Assembly (NCBI GenBank): GCA_015522935.1
Contig: WALH01000087.1
Coordinates: 1-8,880, forward strand
Reading direction: 5' to 3'
Length of the DNA: 8,880 bases
From: DHVE2 group archaeon
Lineage (GTDB): Archaea > Thermoplasmatota > Thermoplasmata > Thermoplasmatales > Aciduliprofundaceae
Positions 1-4,740 of the stretch are shown one piece after another. Position numbers and translations under genes: made by a program. The notes under the pieces were generated by a model. The model did no database searches and had not been told where the DNA came from. It saw only the letters and a list, made by a program, of their open reading frames with translations. The stretch's first letter is position 1. Each line of letters begins with the position of its first letter.

Positions 1-112
1 GCTCATACTTACACCGGATGGCCATAATATAGCGATGTTTAAAAAGCTTTTTATTGTTGCTTTTTGCAAGATACAATGAACTAAGGGAGAACAGTATTAA
101 AAAATGGAGAAA
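1..112. other. Intergenic left edge, no supported gene
   Basis: No gene can be supported here. One plus-strand frame stays open from the left edge to a TGA at 77-79 (25 codons) and could be the tail of a gene outside the window, but it is too short to judge, and the other plus frames close by position 30. The stretch holds a 12-bp palindrome AAAAAGCTTTTT (41-52) and a second T5 run at 61-65. On the plus strand these T-rich runs resemble an archaeal terminator for a gene entering from the left. On the minus strand the same bases contain a TATA-like TTTTTAAAC. I cannot choose between the two readings. Confidence 0.4.
99..104 (-). terminator. T6 tract after the beta-helix gene
   Basis: Six consecutive T on the minus strand begin 8 nt after the TAA stop (115-113) of the leftward beta-helix gene. 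Archaeal intrinsic termination needs only a U-rich run, without an obligatory hairpin, so this is a plausible terminator. I see no strong stem upstream of it. Confidence 0.4.
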
Positions 113-1879
113 TTATTTTATTTTACGCACAGTGCCTAAGATAAGCAATAATGTAATTACCACAAGCCATATTGCGGGAAACTCTGGAACCGCTCCGCCG
201 GGAGTGGCCTGAACTTTGTTGCTCGGCTCGCTTTCTCCCACGGAATTATTGGCGGTTACATAATAGGTGTAGGTCTGCCCATTGGTCACGGATGTATCGT
301 TAAACCAGAGTTGAGTTGCGGACACGATGTCAATCAGTACTCCATCCCGGTAGATTTTGTAATTGGTTATGGGCGAAGATCCGTTTCCCAAAGGCTTTTG
401 CCAAGTGAGATTTACATAGCCATTTCCCGGGCTTGCCTGAAGATTTTGAGGTGCAGTAGGTGCCAACGGTGGCATGGGGTATGTTGCATTTTTAAGAGGA
501 TAATAATCCTTCGCACTACCCCCATCTATTTTGTAAGGCCAGTCCACTATGCCATCATGCGGATTTAAGTCATTTGTATCATTGTTATTTGCCCAGTCGT
601 GCCAGTAATTTCCTATGCCTGTTGTGGAGTTCCAAGAGTTATTAGTGCCTCCATCGTACGCCTGAACGTGCGAGGAGTTGTATATGTCTCCTGAACCATG
701 GTTGTAGTAAAAGGAGTTGTTGTAGATAAGATTGTGAGATGAGTAAGAATCTATGTAAGCGCCATAATTAATGTTATTAGCAAATAGATTCTTAAAAATC
801 ACATTGTTGCTAGAATGCCACAGGTAGATGCCATTCCAATTGTTGCTGCTACAGGTATCGTTTGTAATTATATTGCTGCTGGAAGACCATAGATCTATGC
901 CACTCTCAGTGTTGTTGCTGCAAGTATTGTTTGAGATGGTTATGTTAGATGAATAGCCTATTTCAATAGCCACCGATGCGTTGTAGATATTCAAGTTTTC
1001 TATTTTTAGCCAAGAAACATTTCCGAGTATTACCTGACCTGCATCTAATGGCACGGATGCGTTGTTCATATTCACATTCTTATAATAGTACACGGGCTTA
1101 CCGTTCACAGTATTATTCGTGGGAATATCCTCTGTAGTGAATGTATTTTTACCACCTAATAAGAATATGCCATTATTTATCAATTTGTTATCATATAATT
1201 TATTGTTGCTGGAAACCCCAAGAAAGATGCCATGCTCATTGTTGCTGCTGCAGGTATTGTTTGTAATTACATTGCTGCTGGAAGAATCCAGTAAGATGCC
1301 ACTCCAATTGTTGCTGCTACAGGTATTGTTTGTAATTACATTGCTGCTAGAATCCCACAGGTAGATGCCATCATCATTGTTGCTGCTACAGGTATTGTTC
1401 TTCAGTATGTTGCTGCTAGAAGAATACAGCATGATGCCTTCCAAATTGTTGCTGTATGTGTTATTCTCCAAAATTCCATAGGTAACATTGTATAGGTTTA
1501 TTCCCGCACCCAAAAAGTAAGGCCAAGAATGATAAGATGCATTATGCAAGTAACAATTCTTTATCACAAAATAAACCGTCGTGTTCCCAATGTAGATTGC
1601 ATCTCCCGCGCCGTGGGCATCAATATCGTACCCGGAAATTATGTAGGGATTTCCCTGCGAGCCATCTCCCGGCCAGCCTTCTGCGGCGGCTTGATTTGCA
1701 AAATCCGTATTGTTATTTATCCTTATCACTCCATGGGACGTGTAGCCCTTTATCGCATCAACATTCTTCTTAACCACAAAGTTTTCACTTCCATGCACAG
1801 TTCCCGCATAAATTGTACTCAGGAAAAACAGCACTACGAAGGATATCACCAACATCCTTCCCATATTTTTACCAATCAT
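113..1879 (-). CDS. Secreted NosD-like beta-helix protein, FN3 domain, PEF-type anchor
   Basis: Extracellular right-handed parallel beta-helix protein of the NosD/PbH1 type. Its partner or substrate is unknown. Numbering from the GTG at 1888 (591 aa), a signal peptide spans about 4-33, the beta-helix about 75-470, and an FN3 domain about 475-563 (key V-N-L-T-W, Y-K-I-Y-R and Y-V-T-A-N). A PEF-type tail spans 567-591: VPEFP, a hydrophobic helix, then R-K-I-K, as in archaeosortase-processed proteins. Two helix blocks (149-240 and 305-396) are built of 23-residue coils with consensus G-I-x-L-x-x-S-S-S-N-x-I-x-N-N-T-C-S-S-N-N. Between them lies the V-N-G-K-P-V-Y-Y-Y insert that I know from archaeal NosD-like proteins. 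I prefer ATG 1879 over GTG 1888 because GGTGG lies 5 nt before it. It is a single-gene unit, and many N-x-T sequons suggest glycosylation. True NosD inserts copper into N2O reductase; nothing nearby supports that role, so a surface or adhesive function is inferred. Confidence 0.9.
   Translation of the reverse strand: MIGKNMGRMLVISFVVLFFLSTIYAGTVHGSENFVVKKNVDAIKGYTSHGVIRINNNTDFANQAAAEGWPGDGSQGNPYIISGYDIDAHGAGDAIYIGNTTVYFVIKNCYLHNASYHSWPYFLGAGINLYNVTYGILENNTYSNNLEGIMLYSSSSNILKNNTCSSNNDDGIYLWDSSSNVITNNTCSSNNWSGILLDSSSSNVITNNTCSSNNEHGIFLGVSSNNKLYDNKLINNGIFLLGGKNTFTTEDIPTNNTVNGKPVYYYKNVNMNNASVPLDAGQVILGNVSWLKIENLNIYNASVAIEIGYSSNITISNNTCSNNTESGIDLWSSSSNIITNDTCSSNNWNGIYLWHSSNNVIFKNLFANNINYGAYIDSYSSHNLIYNNSFYYNHGSGDIYNSSHVQAYDGGTNNSWNSTTGIGNYWHDWANNNDTNDLNPHDGIVDWPYKIDGGSAKDYYPLKNATYPMPPLAPTAPQNLQASPGNGYVNLTWQKPLGNGSSPITNYKIYRDGVLIDIVSATQLWFNDTSVTNGQTYTYYVTANNSVGESEPSNKVQATPGGAVPEFPAIWLVVITLLLILGTVRKIK
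116..190 (-). other. PEF-CTERM-like sorting signal
   Basis: The last 25 residues of the beta-helix protein read VPEFP, then a hydrophobic stretch (A-I-W-L-V-V-I-T-L-L-L-I-L), then a short basic end R-K-I-K. This three-part layout is that of archaeal PEF-type tails recognised by an archaeosortase, which cuts and probably lipidates the protein. No archaeosortase gene lies in the window. Confidence 0.65.
770..976 (-). repeat. 69-bp coding repeats, block 2 (three units)
   Basis: Three consecutive units start at 770, 839 and 908, with exactly 69-bp spacing, or 23 codons. They encode coils 305-327, 328-350 and 351-373 of the beta-helix protein. The unit at 839 matches 40 of the first 42 bases of the unit at 1307 in the other block, so the two blocks share recent ancestry at the DNA level. 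The outer units are more diverged, and the unit at 770 is recognisable mostly from its protein pattern. Confidence 0.75.
1238..1444 (-). repeat. 69-bp coding repeats, block 1 (three units)
   Basis: Units start at 1238, 1307 and 1376, each exactly 69 bp, and encode residues 149-217 of the beta-helix protein. The first 42 bases of the units at 1238 and 1307 differ at one position. Across the full 69 bases they agree at about 55, because the remainder encodes the variable face of the coil. A degenerate fourth unit follows at 1445. Such near-identical in-frame repeats can gain or lose whole coils by slippage or recombination without a frameshift. Confidence 0.85.
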
Positions 1880-1884
1880 CTCAA

Positions 1885-1889
1885 CCACC
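1885..1889 (-). promoter_or_regulatory. Shine-Dalgarno that fixes the beta-helix start
   Basis: On the minus strand GGTGG is followed by five bases and then ATG at 1879. It overlaps the alternative GTG start at 1888, so it cannot serve that codon. This supports ATG 1879 as the start and makes the protein 588 aa. Confidence 0.5.
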
Positions 1890-1919
1890 TTCTCAATGAG
1901 CGATAAAATAGCTTAATCT

Positions 1920-1934
1920 ACTATAAACCTTTCG
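1920..1934 (-). promoter_or_regulatory. BRE/TATA promoter of the beta-helix gene
   Basis: The minus strand reads CGAAAGG followed by TTTATAGT, a good archaeal TFB-recognition element plus TATA box. Transcription would begin about 25 nt downstream, near position 1900, leaving a leader of about 20 nt before ATG 1879. Confidence 0.65.
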
Positions 1935-1947
1935 CTCTATACCACCA

Positions 1948-1957
1948 CTTTAAAAAC
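1948..1957 (+). promoter_or_regulatory. TATA-like element of the CPBP protease gene
   Basis: CTTTAAAAAC lies 42 nt before ATG 2000, giving an expected transcription start near 1977 and a leader of about 20 nt. The bases upstream are not purine-rich, so the BRE is weak. The element lies back-to-back with the leftward promoter at 1920-1934. Confidence 0.5.
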
Positions 1958-1999
1958 AAGACAGGAAAAAAGTAAAATCGGGGAATAACATTCACCGGT

Positions 2000-3100
2000 A
2001 TGGGTAAATTACTTCATTCACTAAAGGAGGTGACATCTTTCATCACGATTATATTATTTCTAATTCTAATTCTTCTTGCTATAGGTGCAATGTTCTATGG
2101 ATTGTATTACCTTCCAAACTTTATTAATGAGCCTTATTTTGGAGTACCTATCTATTACCTCACTCCAGCACCCATTCTTGTGGGGGCATTGATAGGAATA
2201 TATGCGTATCTATGGTACATAGTCCTTGTGATTATAATATCCTTATCTTTCATATTTTTCTTTTTCCGTCAAGGAGTTAAATACTTCAGAGAATTTGCAA
2301 AAAAACCCTTTTCATACAAGAAAAATGGTTTTCAGGAATTTGTCGAGCTTTACTCTCTTATCTTCTTTCTTGATTTGGTTATTGTTCTTATCATGTCTTC
2401 GCTAAGTTACAGTCCAACAAATCCAATTCCTCCCAGCTATCCCATCTATGCTCTTATGCTCGCTTTACTTCATGCATCAGTTTACGAGGAATTCATGGTT
2501 CGCTTTTTGATGCTTGGAGTTCCTGTGTTCATATGGCGTTACTTAGAGAGCAGAAGTTCTGGATTTTATATAAGTCCTGTAAGGATATTTGGGGGAGGAT
2601 ACAAATTCGAAGTACCGGAGATGACTTTTCTTCTGATTTCCTCAACAATCTTCGGACTTGCGCATGTGTCAAGCTGGGGGTGGTGGAAGTTCTTCCCTGC
2701 GTTTTTAGGCGGTCTGGCACTTGGCTATCTCTATCTCAAATACGGGATGCATGTATCAATCCTTTTTCATTTCTCCAACGATTTCATAAGTATACCCATT
2801 CTTCTGAATAAAAGCCTATCAGTATCCGCAGGATTGATTTTTATTGTGATATTACTTGCAGGCTTGGTTTTCACCGTATCCTACTCCATTCGAATTCTTC
2901 GTTTCTTCGGTATATCCAGACCCTATAAAAAGAAAATTAGTAAGTTGCCACCTCCACCCCCTCCTCCAGAATGGATCAACCTGAAATGTCCTAACTGTGG
3001 AGGCACAATCTTCACTTACCTGGGCGATGGAAAATATAAATGTGTATCATGCGGCACTGTCATAGACATAAAAAATGATGATCAGACCCATATGGCATGA
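2000..3100 (+). CDS. CPBP-family intramembrane protease with C-terminal zinc ribbon
   Basis: Predicted multi-pass membrane protease of the CPBP (Abi/Rce1-like) family, 366 aa; the substrate is unknown. All three family motifs are visible: E163-E164 with R168 (E-E-F-M-V-R), F218-G-L-A-H222, and H257-F-S-N-D261. In Rce1-type enzymes the glutamate and the histidines form the catalytic site. Hydrophobic helices lie near 13-38, 58-90, 113-133, 148-180, 208-247 and 270-300. The soluble tail is unusual: basic linker 309-315, seven prolines 317-323, then a four-cysteine zinc ribbon (C330, C333, C348, C351), probably cytoplasmic. The ATG fits the TATA-based leader but has no good Shine-Dalgarno; a strong one lies inside the gene at 2024-2033. 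The gene is alone on its strand and overlaps the hexuloisomerase gene by 19 bp tail-to-tail. Family assignment is firm; a regulatory or binding role for the ribbon is inferred. Confidence 0.9.
   Translation: MGKLLHSLKEVTSFITIILFLILILLAIGAMFYGLYYLPNFINEPYFGVPIYYLTPAPILVGALIGIYAYLWYIVLVIIISLSFIFFFFRQGVKYFREFAKKPFSYKKNGFQEFVELYSLIFFLDLVIVLIMSSLSYSPTNPIPPSYPIYALMLALLHASVYEEFMVRFLMLGVPVFIWRYLESRSSGFYISPVRIFGGGYKFEVPEMTFLLISSTIFGLAHVSSWGWWKFFPAFLGGLALGYLYLKYGMHVSILFHFSNDFISIPILLNKSLSVSAGLIFIVILLAGLVFTVSYSIRILRFFGISRPYKKKISKLPPPPPPPEWINLKCPNCGGTIFTYLGDGKYKCVSCGTVIDIKNDDQTHMA
2981..3073 (+). other. Zinc-ribbon domain of the CPBP protease
   Basis: Residues 328-358 contain C-P-N-C-G-G and C-V-S-C-G-T knuckles 14 residues apart, the standard rubredoxin-like zinc ribbon. 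Seven consecutive prolines separate it from the membrane domain, which argues for an independently folded tail. Confidence 0.85.
3070..3075 (-). terminator. T6 tract after the hexuloisomerase gene
   Basis: Six T on the minus strand begin 7 nt after the TGA stop (3084-3082) of the isomerase gene. The tract lies inside the 3' coding end of the convergent protease gene, so it serves as coding sequence on one strand and a possible terminator on the other. No stem is obvious. Confidence 0.4.
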
Positions 3101-3618
3101 CGGCTCTTCATATCCTCCTCGCTTTGATTGAGAACCTGCATCAATTCGGCAATAAGCGAATCAAGAAATATAACAGTAGAAATTTCAAAAAGTGTACCCA
3201 ATGGCGCAAGATCTTTTCTGCTGTTTTCTGGTTGAATGCTTATAACCAAATCTGCAAGCCTTGCGAGCGGAGAATGAGAGTCCGAAGTTATAACTATAAC
3301 TCTCGCTCCAATCCTGCGGGCTATGTCAGCCACTAAAATTGTTGATTTGGTTTTCCCTGTATTGGAAATTAGAACCACTGCATCCTCTTTTTTGACCACC
3401 GGAGTTATAGTTTCTCCAACAAAATATGCTATAAGGCCAAGCTGCACTAACCGCATTGCGAAAAATTTTCCAACAAGCCCTGATCTCCCAGAACCGTAAA
3501 CGAATACGGCACGTGCATTTTTTATGATATCCACCGCTTTAATGGCAGACTCCCTGTCAATTTTCTGAAGAGAGCCCTTAGCTTGTGAAAGTATGTATTC
3601 ATATGATTCACGAAACAT
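3082..3618 (-). CDS. hxlB: 6-phospho-3-hexuloisomerase (PHI)
   Basis: SIS-domain isomerase that interconverts 6-phospho-3-hexulose and fructose 6-phosphate in the ribulose monophosphate pathway; many archaea use it in reverse to make ribulose 5-phosphate. The 178 aa match the usual 175-200. Numbering from ATG 3618: G-S-G-R-S-G at 42-47, F-A-M-R-L at 53-57, phosphate-binding loop S-N-T-G-K-T-K-S at 85-92 (usually S-G-S-G-E-T), G-T-L-F-E145, and the terminal R-H174-A; the closing Glu and His are conserved in the family and placed at the active site. The second glutamate of the usual F-E-E is Ile146. GTG 3627 overlaps the upstream stop as GTGA, but ATG 3618 is preferred because GTGAT, complementary to the 16S tail, precedes it by four bases. 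It is second in a tightly coupled operon with the TIM-barrel gene. Its normal partner, hexulose-6-phosphate synthase, is not in the window. Confidence 0.93.
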   Translation of the reverse strand: MFRESYEYILSQAKGSLQKIDRESAIKAVDIIKNARAVFVYGSGRSGLVGKFFAMRLVQLGLIAYFVGETITPVVKKEDAVVLISNTGKTKSTILVADIARRIGARVIVITSDSHSPLARLADLVISIQPENSRKDLAPLGTLFEISTVIFLDSLIAELMQVLNQSEEDMKSRHAIWV

Positions 3619-3623
3619 AAAAA

Positions 3624-4625
3624 TCACTTTCTTCCAAGTTTACGAAGTATGACCCTTTCTGTTATTACCCGCATATAGGCTGCATCATGTTCAAGTAAAG
3701 GAGAGCATGAGATCACAGTTACATTGTACTCATTCTCATAAATAACGGTTGCAAGAGTTTCAAATTTCAAATCACCTTTTTTTATTGGTGTCAACCTTAA
3801 TTCATTTCCATTCTCATGTTCAACACCAGAAAATTCCACATAATAATCCCCCTTCATGAACGGCTCTAACTTCTCGAATATAGCTTGGAAGTCCTTTTGT
3901 TCCTTTAACGCTCCATTTTCCCTCGCATGAATATGGGCGAAGTTAATTATGGGTAAAATACCTTTTACTTTTTTTGCAAGGGTGAGAATTTCATCTAAAG
4001 AGCCGAAGAGAATTTGCTTTCCAGATACCTCAAATCCAAGTTTTGGTGTTAACTTAAGCTCATGATACCTCTTTTTTAGGTATTTTACATTATTTACCAC
4101 ATTTTTCATTGCATCTTTCTTGCTCAAACTCCCGTATAGACCCACATGATTTACAACTATATCCGCATTCACTTCATTTGCTAAAATTCCACCCCAGATT
4201 ATGGAATCTAAGGATTTCTCAGTCAACTCACCGTTGCTTACCAAGTCCATATAGTACGGGGTATGTAAAGTTAATCGAATATCTAACTCCTTTGCAAGTT
4301 CACCTAACATTTGTAGCTCGGAATAGCTCGTGGCTAAATTCCAGAAAAGTTGAAGAACTATGTCCTCCTCTTCCAAGGGTTTCTCTATTCCAATTGGTTG
4401 ATAATTTCCCTCATCATCTGGACGAAGAACCTCAATAATTATAGAGCTATCCACCTCTTTTGGTTTAAGTCCGACTTCATCTATGACATTTCTCTCCTGC
4501 ACGTTCACACGCAGAAGCTGAATTTCAATTGCGTGAAGACCCATACGATGTGTATCCTCAATTGCATCTTTTAGCGTTCTTCCCTTGCAGGAGAGCGGTA
4601 TTCCAGCAAGACCAAATCTGAACAT
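3624..4625 (-). CDS. Endonuclease IV/xylose isomerase-like TIM-barrel protein with altered metal site
   Basis: Cytoplasmic TIM-barrel protein of the AP endonuclease 2 superfamily, 333 aa; the reaction is unknown. Start ATG 4625 is chosen because M-F-R-F-G-L-A-G-I-P-L-S opens the archaeal family as I know it, and the TATA-like element (4673-4680) overlaps the upstream ATG 4673. Numbered from 4625, retained metal ligands of E. coli Nfo are H121 (H-T-P-Y-Y), H160 (V-N-H-V-G), E199 (F-E-V-S-G) and H231 (F-A-H-I-H-A). Others appear replaced: N228 for D179, E264 for H216 (E-F-S-G), C307 for E261 (S-C-S-P), and no His at the H231 equivalent (L-R-L-T-P). About 60 extra residues (45-105) precede the H-T-P-Y-Y strand. 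It is first in an operon with hexuloisomerase, 4-nt overlap if GTG is used there. The context suggests sugar-phosphate chemistry, but a modified nuclease or a non-catalytic protein remains possible. Confidence 0.85.
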   Translation of the reverse strand: MFRFGLAGIPLSCKGRTLKDAIEDTHRMGLHAIEIQLLRVNVQERNVIDEVGLKPKEVDSSIIIEVLRPDDEGNYQPIGIEKPLEEEDIVLQLFWNLATSYSELQMLGELAKELDIRLTLHTPYYMDLVSNGELTEKSLDSIIWGGILANEVNADIVVNHVGLYGSLSKKDAMKNVVNNVKYLKKRYHELKLTPKLGFEVSGKQILFGSLDEILTLAKKVKGILPIINFAHIHARENGALKEQKDFQAIFEKLEPFMKGDYYVEFSGVEHENGNELRLTPIKKGDLKFETLATVIYENEYNVTVISCSPLLEHDAAYMRVITERVILRKLGRK

Positions 4626-4669
4626 CTGTAATGAAATGGCATCGTAAGTAATAATCTTTTCGCAGCATA

Positions 4670-4681
4670 ACATTTTATAGA
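4670..4681. promoter_or_regulatory. Shared divergent TATA-like element
   Basis: The element reads TTTTATAG on the plus strand (4673-4680) and CTATAAAA on the minus strand. It lies about 50 nt from both chosen starts (4727 rightward, 4625 leftward), which is the distance expected for a TATA box, 25 nt to the start of transcription, and a 25-nt leader in each direction. Neither side shows a good purine-rich BRE. A second plus-strand candidate, TGTATATCC (4685-4693), would start transcription near 4715. Confidence 0.45.
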
Positions 4682-4712
4682 GAGATGTATATCCTCTTTC
4701 TATGCCTGCTAT

Positions 4713-4719
4713 GGAGGTG
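4713..4719 (+). promoter_or_regulatory. Shine-Dalgarno of the MgtE-like transporter
   Basis: GGAGGTG lies seven bases before ATG 4727 and is a near-perfect match to the archaeal anti-Shine-Dalgarno. It decides the start: the upstream in-frame ATG 4685 has no such site and would add a 14-residue extension unlike the family. The site is largely inside the 5' arm of an inverted repeat (4715-4740). Confidence 0.8.
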
Positions 4720-4740
4720 GTGGCAGATGAGCCACCACCT
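4715..4740 (+). promoter_or_regulatory. Inverted repeat enclosing the transporter start codon
   Basis: AGGTGGTGGC (4715-4724) is perfectly complementary to GCCACCACCT (4731-4740). In RNA this forms a 10-bp stem, seven of its pairs G-C, closed by the loop AGATGA (4725-4730), which holds the start codon 4727-4729. The Shine-Dalgarno core is paired in the stem, and the 3' arm encodes Ser-His-His-Leu of the transporter. It could be a translation-controlling hairpin (ion- or temperature-responsive), or a DNA operator downstream of the promoter. The structure is read directly from the sequence; the role is inferred. Confidence 0.6.

Noticed and set aside
2..79. C-terminal end of a plus-strand gene entering from the left
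   Set aside because: Only 25 codons are visible, with no recognisable motif, so it cannot be told from a chance open frame.
770..1444. Regularly spaced repeats resembling a CRISPR array
   Set aside because: The 69-bp period is an exact multiple of three, the repeats lie wholly inside an intact reading frame, and they encode successive beta-helix coils.
113..1879. Calling the beta-helix protein NosD proper, part of nitrous oxide reduction
   Set aside because: No nos genes are nearby, and the FN3 domain plus PEF tail indicate a surface protein; only the fold is shared.
3074..3080. C-box-like ATGATGA of a possible box C/D small RNA
   Set aside because: No matching D box or C'/D' pair is found at suitable distance, and the bases are protease coding sequence.
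4626..4673. N-terminal extension of the TIM-barrel protein from ATG 4673
   Set aside because: This ATG overlaps the TATA-like element, and the family N-terminus begins at M-F-R-F-G (4625).
4685..4726. N-terminal extension of the transporter from ATG 4685
   Set aside because: The strong Shine-Dalgarno at 4713-4719 points to ATG 4727, and a promoter at 4673-4680 would place transcription start downstream of 4685.
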